Source: Gracilaria domingensis
Lineage: Eukaryota > Rhodophyta > Florideophyceae > Gracilariales > Gracilariaceae
Length of the DNA stretch: 56,966 nt
Direction of reading: 5' to 3'
NCBI GenBank assembly: GCA_022539475.1
Contig: VCMS01000342.1
Location: forward strand, 1-56,966
The notes below the pieces were generated by a model. The model was not told the DNA's origin. It saw nothing but the letters and a program-made list of their open reading frames with translations, and did not search any database. This document shows positions 1-12,145 of this stretch, piece after piece. Each line of letters starts with the position of its first letter. The stretch's first letter is position 1. A program made the translations under genes and the position numbers.

Positions 1-428
1 AAACCTTAGACTGCCTCAAATAACAAATCTCACCTTAAACCACAGTACAAACCCGCGAAAACCCCCGGCCTCTTCCCTCATCGACGACCTATTTGCCCTG
101 TACAATCGAAAGAGAGCAAACACATCTACCTCTCGGTCTAATTTCAGCCCCCAAATCGCACTCGTTTCGTCGCTACAGCCCATTCTTTATCGCGTTTTAG
201 CTACTTCTCGTGTTTTTTAATTACATTTTCCCGGTTTTAATTGTAACTTTTCAACTCAATCCACCACACCTTGCCCATGTTCCCCCGCATCCTCTTCACC
301 TTCTCAGCGCCGTCTCGCTGCACTCTACTCTAATTACTACTAACAAATTCCTCTACACTAACGCTCCTCAATCGCATCTCAACTCAAACAGTTTTCGAAC
401 ATCTTCAATGCCTTGCTCAATGCATCAG
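1..428. repeat. Direct repeat, left copy (partial at window edge)
   Basis: This stretch is nearly identical to 976-1405, with single-base length differences near the start and near position 276. The copy runs off the left edge, so its true start is unknown. It is pyrimidine-rich on this strand and has no convincing coding frame. The spacing fits either a short LTR-type element (two repeats around a 547-base middle) or a simple segmental duplication. I could not find a clear primer-binding site or polypurine tract, so the LTR reading is only a possibility. Confidence 0.85.
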
Positions 429-975
429 AAGCCCTGAACTCCTACCAGACGCTTCAGTTCTTCATTATCGTGCTCCGTCTACCAAGTTTAATTGCATTGA
501 AGGCTGATTTGGACTCTGAAAACTCGGCCAAACTCCAGAAAATCATTACTAAACTTTTATTTAACTCCCAACACGTACCATGCTGATGCACGTAACATGA
601 AGAGCTCATCACTTGTATGCTTCATGAATCTGCTCCGAACCGCTGCATTGGCATCATGCTACATGGGCCCCTAAAAGGCGCACCAGCACCGCCCAATGCG
701 TTTATCCTGTTCTTCTACATTTCCCGACTTCCACCGCACCCCTATGAAGCAGAACACCTCTTTAATGCACTATGTTGATAACCGGAACAACAACGGCCTG
801 CTGAGTACCCTTATAGACTGATCCATTTGCCTCCCCTTCACGAAAAGCACATACTCTCCCTCAACAACTCACCATCACAAATTGGCTCCTTCTACCGGAC
901 ATCAGGCCACTGGCATCTCAACATGGTCCTCAACACCTCCGCACACATCGGTACACACGCTCAAGCCACCTGTTC
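429..975. other. Spacer between the two direct repeats
   Basis: This is 547 bases of unique sequence bounded by the two repeat copies. It holds no open frame that looks coding on either strand and no recognisable domain. If the flanking repeats are LTRs it would be the internal region of a very small non-autonomous element. Confidence 0.4.
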
Positions 976-1405
976 AAACCCTTAGACTGCCTCAAATAAC
1001 AAATCTCACCTTAAACCACAGTACAAACCCGCGAAAACCCCCGGCCTCTTCCCTCATCGACGACCTATTTGCCCTGTACAATCGAAAGAGAGCAAACACA
1101 TCTACCTCTCGGTCTAATTTCAGCCCCCAAATCGCACTCGTTTCGTCGCTACAGCCCATTCTTTATCGCGTTTTAGCTACTTCTCGTGTTTTTTAATTAC
1201 ATTTTCCCGGTTTTAATTGTAACTTTTCAACTCAATCCACCACACCTTGCCCCATGTTCCCCCGCATCCTCTTCACCTTCTCAGCGCCGTCTCGCTGCAC
1301 TCTACTCTAATTACTACTAACAAATTCCTCTACACTAACGCTCCTCAATCGCATCTCAACTCAAACAGTTTTCGAACATCTTCAATGCCTTGCTCAATGC
1401 ATCAG
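976..1405. repeat. Direct repeat, right copy, ending inside transposase relic
   Basis: This is the second copy of the sequence at 1-428. Similarity stops sharply at 1405. Immediately to the right, the reverse strand reads as the coding sequence of the element-1 transposase, in step with the intact paralogue at 13.3-16.0 kb. The repeat unit therefore joins, or was inserted into, that transposase gene and removed its C-terminal part. Confidence 0.8.
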
Positions 1406-3449
1406 CACGAGAAATTGAGATGAAACAGGCAAGGGACCGCATTCCTCTAAAAGTTCGGGAAGATGCAAAATTGCATGGGTTGAAGGCGTGAAGCAGTAGT
1501 ACTCAGATGGTTTGCTGGCAAACAAGTCGATGAATCTGGCAAACAATTCTTCAACCACGCACAAGAGGTCTTTTCTCTGTTGATTACTGCAGTTTTAACT
1601 GAAGCATATATTCACCATTCTACCCGTTAGTCTCCAAATTCGTAGAATTTTCTTCTTCACCTTATAGTGATGCATGAAAGGTAACAGATATAACTGTGCC
1701 TGTCTTTTGAAGTCTTCTGCTTTGTACTTCGTGACATGCTCCAACGACATAGGTGATCTCCCCCAACTGCTTGGTATTCCTCTTGCAGCTTCTTCCATTG
1801 ACTTATTGATGGATTTCAGGGTCTCAGCCTCAATGCAATACTTCGGCAAACCCGGTAACTTTTCGTGCTGGGAGTGAGACCCGATTGCGAGTTTAAGTAC
1901 ATGTTTTGACCAACCGAGCAACACCAAATGCATGACACCGTAAGGGAACGAGAAAACGTAGTCAAGAGTTAGTCTTCTCAAAAGAGATGAACGTTTAATA
2001 CCGGTCTTCCGCTTCAAATCATCTCTTTCTTGTTTGCTGCAACTGTTCTTTGCCAGACGTTTCCATACAGAGAGGACCTCGGCACTATCTCGAATCGTAG
2101 GACACTCAGTCCTGATTATATCCCCTCGACGGCATAATCTCTCTCTCAAAATAACGTCTTTGAGAAGTCTAGATGAAACGTCAGGAACGACGCACGCGCT
2201 TCGGCATTCCCTCACAAAGGTCTTCTTTTTCTTGCAAAAACGGCAGAACATCAAACCTGTATGACCAACATATCCTAGTACCTTGGAGGCCGCAGGCCAG
2301 TCTGCAGTGCAGTACACAACATATGCCTTCATCAAACGTATCTGCTTGTCATAACACACAATTGGAATACCCTGTTCTAGCTCACGAAGATCTTCAACAA
2401 TTTCATGCAGAAAGGTGTCAAAGTATAAGGTATCATGCGATAACTGCGAGTATCAACGAGTTAGAGGCTTTGGCTCTCTCGTTCGGATTGAGGTTGAGCA
2501 CGGTGCATGTCACTGGCCACGATGAGACAGGCTCACCGCGCTTGTTTCGAAAGCATTCAAAACCATCAGTTGATATCGTGAGGAAGAAAATCAACGTGTT
2601 CTCGGTGGTATCAACATGTTTTGCACGTTCTTGAAGAAGCTTTGAGAACATCCTTCCAATATAGTAGTCGTCCGTCGATTCAAACCTGTCTGGAACTTCA
2701 TCTACATCTCTTTGAGAGAAAACCGCATTCATTGCTCGCTTATAACCCTCTTGAACTTCTCTAAAAGTATCAGAACATCTTAGAAATGCTTTGAACGCTA
2801 CTGATGGTTTCAGAAAACAAAAAGTTGCGCTTCCTTGGCCCATCATAGGGGCCTGACAGGTTGGACACTTTCTGCTTCCTTTCAACGCGCCGGAACACGC
2901 TGCATGGCCTTGTCGGCACATACGGACCGAACTCTTAAAGAGAATGTTTCTCTTTATGGCGAAAGAAATAAGAGAACGATAAGAGAAAATGGAGTTGAGA
3001 GGTTGAACGGACAGAAGTCGCTCGATAGCGTTTTGAGAAATGTCGGATACTTCTGCCATATACAGGAAACGGCTTAACCGCTTAAACTCATTCATTCTAG
3101 GGTCTTCATCGATTTCAATGTTCCCGGAAGGTACTGAGGAGCTCAGGCACGAATGATTGGAAGAAGAGGAAGGCTCCGAACTAGAACATTCATGCACAGG
3201 TGTACTAGAACCGAAGCTATGTTGATCGTTGCCCTCTCTAATAATTGCCTCATCTGCATAATTCATGTTCTCACTTTCTTCAATCTCTTCTACGACGTTA
3301 TTACCCTCTATTGGAACGACTTCTAGTTCTTCTGTGGACTCTGCATTATTTTGGTTCGATGCAAAAGTTGGATGCTGTCGTGCTACTTCTCCGTATTGGA
3401 CTGAATCTGAAGCAGGCAAGTGTGTTTCAGAGCAATTTATGGCCGGCAA
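1406..3449 (-). pseudogene. Tnp2/CACTA-like transposase relic (element 1)
   Basis: This was a DNA transposase of the Tnp2 (CACTA/EnSpm) type, a nuclear cut-and-paste enzyme. It aligns along its length with the ORF at 13343-15991. Both have a zinc-binding CxxGH...CPTC motif, then STDGFEC, then TADWPAASK followed by GYxGH, then a G-V/I-M-x-L-V-LLGW motif, then YKAEDFKRxA. The gene is broken three times. A frameshift near 2433 removes the residues equivalent to SGT before HDT. An in-frame TAA near 1594 stands where the paralogue has Tyr. The 3' end is lost at 1405 within the segment equivalent to CGPLPLCSQF. The start is uncertain: 3449 is a TTG and the first in-frame ATG is at 3266. Confidence 0.85.
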
Positions 3450-4236
3450 AGAACCTGATGGGTTTCGTGTTACACGAGGTGTGGTCTACCGTCGAAATCT
3501 TCTTCTTTGGTTTGAGAGATTTGGATTCTGGGGTATGTCTTCTACATTGCTTTGCTCATCACTTTCCCCATTATCTGCTCTTTCCATGGGCTGGGTAATC
3601 TCCCATCTTCCCTTTCTTACCCGTCGATAATTTTCTTCTCCTTCCATTCAAAACGACAAATGTCCCTCGCTTTTAATGTGTTTGGCCGGAGTAGAAGCTC
3701 TTGCCCTTCCTTTGAGATGCAAATACTGCGGCGATGCCTCCTCATGTAATCCGAGTGTGAGAAACTTTTCGCAGATATTGGAAATTGGTCATTATTTTCT
3801 GTAGATCCATTCCGGAATATTTTGAAACAGATCAACGGCAACTACTCCCGCTTCATCACGTGATAGTTTTCGCTTCACCTCACCTCGATGAGACAGAAAC
3901 GTCGCCAGAAGAGTGATCCACGGCTTCCCGCCCATCGCCTCCCGTGCAGTTCGATACATAAGCGCTTCGTTCCGCTTCCTCCGACGACAATGGCTATACC
4001 TGGTACCATTCCTTCCACTATCATCCATTTCCTCTTTTGGTTCAGCCATTCTAGCGACGCCCTCCTACTGAACCCGGTCAAGCGGTGCAGAGATTCACAT
4101 CTTTGCAGTCTATACCTTCCTCATACATCCAGTACTTTGTTCTGTCTGCTTTGCTGCGAGCACATCGCCTAACCTTTCCAAACTAACTTTGTTATGGATA
4201 CTGAAATCATCCCTATCCTGTTATCCGAAGTATGAC

Positions 4237-5416
4237 ATGACTTCCCGCCAAATCCCCAGCGTCTCTGTCGACCGTTCCGTAACTGCTGCTCAAGCAGCGA
4301 CCATGCCCCATAGTTCTTCTCCTCCCAATCAAGTTCCTCCTCAATGCATCCCCATTCCAACAGCTATGAATCGTCGGAAAATGAAAGAGGCTGACAGGAA
4401 CGGCAGACCCACAGGAGCCGTAATCTCTGCAAGGCTAGGTTTTTAATCGTCTGTTCCGTGAGCGATTTCCAGACTGGATAGACTACGCGAGGACAGGGGA
4501 TAACGAAGACTCGGACAACAATGTGGACCATGATCAGTTCGCAATCTACCTCGAGATGGCAAATGCCGTCAAAGATATGACACGTCAGTTTCTTTACCAT
4601 AAGATGGGTCTGACTCGTGGCGCCCGTAATTTCCGTTCTGTGAAAATTGAGTACGCCTCTCAGCTTTTGCAGCTAAAGCAAAAGGTTGTGAAGGCCTTTC
4701 CAGTTCTTGGAGCTGCCCAAAACTATTGGATAGTTACCGATTTTGTGAAGGAGGCAATGCAGAGAGACAAGAAGGCAGTGAAGGAAGCGACGAAGAAGAC
4801 TAACGCTCCCGTTAATGTTGCTATCGAGCGGGGATCGGCAGGAGGCAGAGACGGCCAGAATGGTGTCCCCGGGCCGGTGTCTAGTGGCAACTTTCGGGAA
4901 ATGCCTGATTCCGTGGCCGGTGATGAAGCAGTTCCTACTAATGGTGATGGTAGAGCTATGAGCGGTCATGTCCAAGCGTCAGCTGAAGAACATGGTGAAG
5001 AGATTGTTCACTCAAAGGGTGATGCGCATTCGAGTCATTCAGAGATGGCTTATGGATCTCAAGATGATGTATTCCAAAGCGATGACCTTAATGAAAATGC
5101 GTCTCAGTCGTTCCAAGACTGCGAAGAAATTACCCCTGCGGTTGTGCGAACTGCAGGTTCTCGACGTGGCGGGAATCGTACTCAGGGAAATGGTCCCCAC
5201 TTGAGCCGCAAACGGACTGAAGTTGAGCCCATCAATCGCGACCAAGATGAATCCAACTGTCAGAAGCGTCGGCGCAAGAAGTCAAAGAACGCTCGATCCC
5301 GTTCGAATGTCACATCCAGCAACCAGAACAATCAACAAAGACCATCTCATATGCCTCGCCATGCTTCATCCGGACGTTCTCGTGCGGTTGGCTCCCGCAC
5401 GCATCATCGTCAGTAG
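4237..5416 (+). pseudogene. Accessory gene of Tnp2 element 1 (one-base frameshift)
   Basis: This gene is divergent from the transposase, with about 790 bases between them. It shares with the gene at 10526-12145 the motif RKMK..DR.G.PTG...SAR, then an MYHK/LYHK segment, then PVLGAAQN.WI and a Lys-rich helix (QR.KKA..EA.KKT). The C-terminal third is acidic, then strongly Lys/Arg-rich, consistent with DNA binding. Function is inferred only from its place in the element, where CACTA elements usually encode a second DNA-binding protein. The frame breaks at a run of five T at 4440-4444; four would restore the reading frame and match the paralogue. The ATG at 4237 is the first in frame. Confidence 0.65.
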
Positions 5417-6440
5417 ACCATCAACGCAACGTAAGTAGTTCGCGCACAAGATATTCACGATGATGACCCCAACAAATCTGGAGGTAACTATCTCACTCAT
5501 TTCTTTCTCATCCTTGCGTTATGACTAACTTTTATATCATCAGTAATGTCGACAAAGGTAGCCGTAGTTGCCCTGGCCGACACGATGACTTCATTCTAAG
5601 TTCTCTTGCGCAGCTTTCCTGCCATCTATAAGTATTGATTTTGGACCAACACAAGGTCCTAGGGTAAACGGGTGTTCTAGGTCTGGTGTCGGATCTCAAG
5701 ATGCATTGCATCTTCCCCATACGACAAAGTTTTCTGATACCTACTCTGTTCTTCGTAGACATTTTGACAAAATTTGGCGTACATGGTGTACCTCTTCGGA
5801 CAAATCTGAGGTCCAATATGGTACATTACTTGAAATCAACAGAAACATAAAGAGAGCAGGTTAGGTACTCTTGATAATGTCCTAGTTTGACAGTTTTCCG
5901 TCCCAAGAAGGGACAGATTATGTCTTACCATATCATTCCTCAATGGGCTATGTTTTGTCCTTTCTAGGACCTCTTATTGTCTGACTCTGAAAGTCATATA
6001 GCGTACACATCACGAACCATTTCAGGAGGCCTTGGAGCATCCAAAAAGTAACGATTTTGAACTGATTTTGGACAGATTTGGTGCTGCGAAAGTCGCACTT
6101 TCGAACCTCCTCTCGGACAGATTTGGAACTAATTGGGCCATATAACAACCCTAGTTGGACCAGCTACTTTTGCACATATTTTGGCCATCTTATGTACGAA
6201 CTTAGCTGGCCATGTTTCGGGACACATTATGTGCCATTCTTTCGGGACAAATTAGTACACATTTAGACTACTTCAGGGACACTTAAATCAGGATCTCTTT
6301 GGACCAATTCACGTCCATTTTTGGGCCATATTTAGGTCTTTTACATTGCTTGTAGGATAAGAGATAATTTCGATCAACCGATGCGATAAACAACTCGTTG
6401 ACTGTGCGTAGATACACAAGCTGGATGAAAGAGTCAGATG
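5417..6440. repeat. Subterminal repeat region of Tnp2 element 1
   Basis: This is about 1 kb of AT-rich DNA without a coding frame. Between about 5900 and 6335 short degenerate motifs recur: GGACAGATT, GGGACAAATT, GGGACACATT, GGACCAATT and GGCCATAT. Similar motifs in reverse orientation lie downstream of the accessory gene of element 2 (9790-10260). CACTA-type elements carry such short subterminal repeats as transposase binding sites. Terminal inverted repeats were not resolved. Confidence 0.45.
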
Positions 6441-6893
6441 TGGATTCACAATGAACTAGCTCCGTGAGTGCCGCGGCGGTGAACGGCGGCGCGGCGCCAA
6501 GGGCGACACGCCAGGTGTCCGGCCGCGCGTCGCATGCCCGCGAAGCGGCGAGGCGCGGCGCGGCTCTACGGGTGACGTTGCACACGTATGCCGCGCGCGC
6601 GGCTGGAAGCGTTGCGGGCAGCCCGCGTGGAGCTGATTCGGCGGCGAGCGCGGGCACCCACGCCCGCACGTGCAACGCGTCAGCGCGCGTCAGCGCGCAA
6701 CGCCCTCCACGCTCTCGAGGCTTCCATGCGCTCCGTCGCGCGCCGCTCTCGCTGACATAACTATAGCTTCTATATTATAGCGAAAGTATGCAGGACGGCG
6801 CCGCCCCCCGTCACCTTGGGAGCCGTCCGCCAGATCCGCCCGCCTGCCCCGCCAGCCACCGCCGCTGTCGTTGCAGTCGCAGTTGCCTCACAC

Positions 6894-9190
6894 GTGCAGT
6901 TCTTCGAGGGCCCACGAGCGCTCATCGCGCTGCGCGGCTCGTCGAGCCTTCCCGCGCAGCGGCAGCTGGCGGACGCGAAGAATGCACGCCAGAAGCGGGC
7001 GCACACGCGCGCGCAGCATGCTGCCACCACCGTGCTTCAGGCAACGCTGATGTCATACCGCGACCGCCGCAACGTCGGGGTGCAGCTTGCGCCTGCTTCC
7101 GGCGCCGCCGCGCCGCCGCGCCGCCGCTGTCAATGACGTCGTTCGCCGGCTGTGTCTCATCGCCGGCACGCTGGCGTCGCAGCCGTGTAGCTGCTAGCTG
7201 CCCGTCGAGCTGGTGAGAACGCGCGTGGCGGTGTGCTAGCTAATGCGGCGCGTTGTGCTCTGCCTGGCGGATGTTGTGTCCGATGCTAAAGACGATGCGC
7301 GCCTGGTACAGCAGCTGAGTTCGCTGTCGCAGCGCTTGATTGTGCACGCCATTGTGCTCATCTTGGTTGTCGTGGTCCGTCAACTTCCGCCGCAGTCGTC
7401 GGTGCCAGATATGTCTCACGCGGCCACGCCTGCACTTGACGTCGAGCAGCTCCACTTTTAAGCCCGCGCTGCCCACCGCGCTTGTGCTGTGTCGCGCGCT
7501 AGACGCACCTTCGTGCTTGTTGGCTGCCGCGAAGATCGCCCTGTTTGTGCACTTCTTCTATCTCCTCGACACACTGAGCACCCGCCACATCCCCGCCTCG
7601 CTCGAGCACACCCTGTTGCAGCTTTTGGACGTCGTGCTCGATGCACTAGCGCACCTGGATGTGCACTCTAACCTGGCAAACGTGCTGTACACACAGTTCT
7701 TCGTGCCGGCGCTCTGTGTGCTGTCGTTGCGGCGAATTTTTCGGTAGGCGACGCATCCGCAGCAGAAAGATTGTGTCATTCGTGCGCTGGCCTACGTGCT
7801 GCCGTGACCATCGGGCGAAGAACGCTGTGATTGGCGCTATTCGAGTCAGCGGTCTTTCTTGTCGGAGTGACAGGCCACCATTATGCTTTCCAGTAATTTG
7901 CAGGTGCAATATAACTCGTGGAACTGTTCGGAACGACTGGAGCTTAGTGCGCTCATTATGGTTGTCTCTCTGTTGCTGTCGCTGCTGCCAAAGGACGTGA
8001 TTCTTGTCGATACCAATAACCCGCACGGAGGCGCGGATATGGACGTAGATGAAGACGACGAGCCGCAGGATGAAAACGCCGCGGCTGAAGCGCGGGAAAT
8101 GAAGCACGTCGTCAAGCAGTTGAGCGTGCTCATGACCAAAGTCGCGTCCAAGGATAATGTGCGTGCGTTGATGGCCGTTGCCGTCGCACAGGGGCGCGAT
8201 GCCATTGTCAGCGATTGCAAGCTTTTCAGCTTTCTGTTGAGGAAGCACCCCGCAATGACCAGCAGCTTCCAAACAGCGCTTCCCTGCTGGCGTCGACCCA
8301 GGTCGGGACCGAAGGGCACATCCTCAGGTCGTTGCGGAGAACGTGTTGGCAATCTCCTGCCGTCAACCCGCGAAACAACTCCGACAAAGTGGTTCTCACA
8401 AGCCCCGAAATTTCGCCAGTCCTCTTAGTCTTTGAAACTGTTTATTCTTATCTATTGTACATACATGAGGTTGATGAAATGTTTGACTCCGAGTAGCCGT
8501 TGTGCCTGGATGAGGTGCGAGACATTGTCTCTGTCATGAAGGACTATTTGTACGTGGCCAATTTCGTCAGACCCGTCGGATCGCTGCCGGGAGGTACGGA
8601 TATCCAAAACGCGTCTGTTTTGCGCGACGAACGTGGCCTCATCGAGGTGATTTCGCGCTTGTTATCCCGGCTGCACGCGTGCGGCTCACAGCGTGCGTTC
8701 CGCACCAACGACAATTTCTAACTGGCCGGAAGGAATGCCTTGTCTTCCAGCGCCTTTCTGCACGATGCGATTGAGGCCGGGCCTGAGGCGCTGCTGCGCG
8801 CGCCCAATGTGACGTCGATCAACGGTATTAGACAGGTGTCTTATGGCACTAGTAGAAAGTCTACCATTAATGGTGCCACGGAGCTTCTTCGTATTGCGCC
8901 GTTTCTCATCCCGTTCTCGTCACGCGCCAAGATTTTCCAGAACTGGATTGCTGAGGAAAGGAAAAAGGCGAATGGCGGCGACTGTTTCTTTCCGAATGCT
9001 GCTCACCGATTGTCCGTGCGGAGGAACTTAGTGTTTCAAGATGCTTACCGGTTGATAAATGAGCTGGGGCCGAGTTTCAAGTCAACGATTCGCGTCAAGT
9101 TTATTGATGAGCTTGGAATTGAAGTAGCGGGCATTGATGGCGGCTGTGTTTTCAAGGAGTTTATGCATGAAGGTCTAGGAATAAGGGTTT
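6894..9190 (+). pseudogene. HECT ubiquitin ligase relic, UBE3B/UBE3C (Hul5) type, N-terminal part
   Basis: HECT E3 ligases pass ubiquitin from an E2 to substrate through a C-terminal Cys. The start resembles the UBE3C N-terminus: FFEG near 6897, a basic helix, then an IQ-like motif (LQATLMSYRDRR, about 7037-7070). Helical segments follow with frame changes near 7135, 7450 and 7745. From 8215 one frame runs on, broken only by TAG at 8494 and TAA at 8719, into PFLIPFSSRAKIFQ and RVKFIDELGIEVAGIDGG, which are hallmarks of the start of a UBE3-type HECT domain. The frame then reads KEFMHEG and loses similarity. The expected initiator Met may now be GTG at 6894. The first third is GC-rich, unlike the flanking transposons. 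The rest of the HECT N-lobe resumes at 25216. Confidence 0.8.
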
Positions 9191-9249
9191 TTGTCGTGGA
9201 TTTGACTATGAAATGTTCGAGATATGTATCTCACTATCAGATTTTTTAG

Positions 9250-10260
9250 AACCCCGGGGGCTGGCAGCCACAGGGTAGGAGTTGACTGCATTACGAATAT
9301 CTTGCAGTATGTGCACTGTAGTCATCTAGAGAGAGATGAGCTATTTGATGCGATATACTGTATTTGATGTATATCACAGACGCAAATGCGTCTGTATAGA
9401 GCTCCTGCAAGTAATCTGGCTCAGCGGGGAGATAGCGGTTTAGCAGGTTTACGCTATCTCGAACAGTGCTTAAGTAGAAAGCTAGTTGTCGATGAACGAC
9501 TTTACGAAGATCACTAATCACTCATCAATAAACTATCTTCTACAACTATACTATTGTTTGTATCGGTCTTTGACGACCAGCGCGACGCAGCCCCAGCAGG
9601 GGCCGTTAGTCTCGTCCGCACATGCAGCCCTGCCGAGGGCTGCCATTGTGCCCCACATCGTTGTCCAGTAGAACAGTGCCGCCGGGCGCCGGCACCCTGG
9701 GCCTCGTTGGTCCAGAACTCTAGCTCCTGAAGGAGCCAGAAAACCGAGAGGCGACAGACTTTAACAGTTTCACCTTATCTGTAACCCTAGAAGCAAAATG
9801 GAGGTACGGAAATGGTACGAAATATGGCCGACTTTGTATCCATTTTTGGCTTCAATATGAAGTTCAAAAATAGGTCAAAATGGGGCCATAAATGTGCCCC
9901 GAATATGTGAATGAAATAATGCCGTATAGATGATTCCGAAATGTCAACGAAATGTCGCCGAAAAACAGACGTAATTAGCGTTCATTTTCATGCCAAAGCA
10001 TGTACAATCTGGTACCAGAATAGGTACGATATTGGGTCACTTGAAAGGATCAGATTTAGACCCGAAATATTTCCATTCATGGACCAGCATAATGCACGAG
10101 ATGAGACCCAAAAATGTTCAGTTTATGCATATATTGATGGTACAGAATTACTACCAAATATGGTCAAAATTTGTACTATTTAACAGCACCTAATTGCATC
10201 GAAAATGGGCATTATGGATTTCCCAAATGTGGCCAATCTAAGTACAAATCCGGTGGCCAA
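9250..10260. repeat. Spacer and subterminal repeat region of Tnp2 element 2
   Basis: The part from 9250 to about 9780 shows nothing recognisable. From about 9790 to 10260 short motifs recur: AAATGGTACG, ATATGGCC, CAAAATGGGGCC and CCAAATATGG. These are close to reverse complements of the motifs at 5900-6335. They lie just beyond the 3' end of the element-2 accessory gene, so they are probably the subterminal binding-site region of that element. Confidence 0.4.
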
Positions 10261-10525
10261 CATACGGGCCCATAACATCCGATGAGAGAATGAGAGTAGG
10301 ACACGAAATATCTGGGAATCTAGCTCACATGATGAGATATGAACCAGGTCCGTTTTCGGTCGTATGTCGTGAAGTAATTTACCGCCTCTAGTACCTGCCT
10401 ACAGCGAAACTTGTATGAACTGATTGGTGGGGAAGGATTCATGGACACTATCCTCCTCACGACTAATCTTTTCCACCAACTACGTCTAACTCCGAGGAAA
10501 CCTCCGGATCTGTACATTATGCAGT

Positions 10526-12145
10526 CTACTCATGACGAACCCTGGGCGCTCCAGCGTTGCAAGCAACTCTTACAAGCGTCCCCCTGGAGGGCTGAACCTT
10601 CGCCCCCCTGTTCTTTGGATGAGTGGCATTTTTGGCCTTCTTCTCTGCACGCGTGCGCTTCTTTCCAAGAGACTTCTTCGGTGAATGAGGAACCTTATCA
10701 TTCGACCCAGACGTCTTGAGTAGACGCTTGCACGCCTCTCGAGGTTTCTTTTTCCCCAGTAAGTTTCTCTTCTGTGCTTCTGATGCGCGCAATCCCTTGC
10801 CCTCCGACTCGTCTCCGGCGGTGTGGCTAGGTTCAATCTCATCACAATCATCAACACCACTTTTCCAGTTATCAGCAACTGGAGGAAGAGTAGAAGTTCC
10901 CGTTGCATCTCCTGCTTCCGTTTCATAAAGAGACCTCAAAAACTCTTTGCTTAATCCACCAGCTACGTTCTGCTTGATATCATCGTCAGGGTTGACAATC
11001 TCGTTATCATTAGATCTTTCCATGCCTATAACAGCAGCAGAAAAAATGTTCCTCTTGGACGGATCAGGAATCTGGTGGTGATGGAGAGGATTCTGGTGAA
11101 GGTCTTCATGATTAGAAATGTGATGATGCGAAGCGGAGTTAGGACGAACAATTTCCTGGTGTTCACTCGCGGTTGCAGTTGCAGGACGCTGAGTCTTCTC
11201 ATCGAATGCGTTCGGAAGAGCTTGATCATTATTACGTTCAAGCTCTTCAATGGACCCACGGAGTTCACTGAATCGTTGATCATGATGATCTCGAGATGGA
11301 GCGGATTGAATGTTCGCAGTGCCTTGCGTTAAGCCTTTCGTGCTACTCGCTGTCTTCTTAGCCTTCGTCTTCTTTGAAGCCTCCACTGCTGCTTTCTTGT
11401 TTCGTTGCACAGTCTCCTTGACGAGTTCCATGATGATCCAGTTGTTTTGTGCGGCGCCCAGAACAGGAAAGCAATCCAGCAACTTCTTCTGCAAGTGGGA
11501 TAGTTGAGATAAGAACTGAGAGCGTATCTCACGAAACGTGAGTTTCCCTCGTTCAAGATTGAGCTTGTGATACATGAAGCGACGATTTTCATCCTTGATC
11601 AAATTTGCAAGCGCCATGTAGATCGGATAATTGTCATCGAAAGGCCCTTGCTTTCCCTGTTTCTCCTGGTACAAGCGGTTGAAAATTACCCGTGCAGAGA
11701 GGAGAGTCCCGGTTGGAAATCCTGGACGATCAGACGGCTTCATCTTTCTCTTACAAGATGCGTTAGGAATAGGAACGGAGTTTCGTGGGAGTATATCGCT
11801 TACGTGTTCATCGCAGGCGGCTTTGGAAGGTAGAATGACATCGTTACGGTTGGGAGTGGAACTGGATGCAAGGGGAACATGTATAGGGCCTGTAGGAGAA
11901 CATCGACGATCATTCGAACTTGCTGGTAAAGCATGCAGATGGTTAGAGCCTCTATTGATGGAGCTCCTGTGCGATAAGGAATAACGTTGAACCGCGCTAT
12001 CAGCCGTGACACGCGGATGAGTCTGTGCAACACGAGAGTTCACCTGTCGAATGAAGTTAGTAACCCTCATGGGAAAGCGTTATTGATGAAACCCACTTAC
12101 CTTTCCAACTTTTGCTGAGATTTGAAGCAAGTATGCACCCGTCTC
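10526..12145 (-). CDS. Accessory gene of Tnp2 element 2, with intron
   Basis: This is a paralogue of 4237-5416, here with an intact main exon. It has the KRKMK..DRPGFPTG motif, then CFPVLGAAQN.WI, a Lys-rich helix, an acidic middle and a basic C-terminus (GKKRTRAEKKAK). A DNA-binding helper role in transposition is inferred from context. A 57-base intron at 12044-12100 has an AAAG/GTAAGT donor and a TTCGACAG acceptor. It joins the main exon to a 45-base exon (12101-12145, exactly 15 codons) preceded by another acceptor, GTTGACAG. The ATG at 12070 would then lie inside the intron, and the true first exon is further upstream, not resolved. The gene is divergent from the transposase at 13343. 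Confidence 0.65.

Noticed and set aside
6283..7030. Minus-strand ORFs opposite the HECT 5' end
   Set aside because: They are Ala/Arg-rich shadows of the GC-rich coding strand, which has the FFEG and IQ-like motifs.
11075..11984. Plus-strand ORFs opposite the element 2 accessory gene
   Set aside because: They are antisense shadows of a frame that has a conserved paralogue at 4237-5416.
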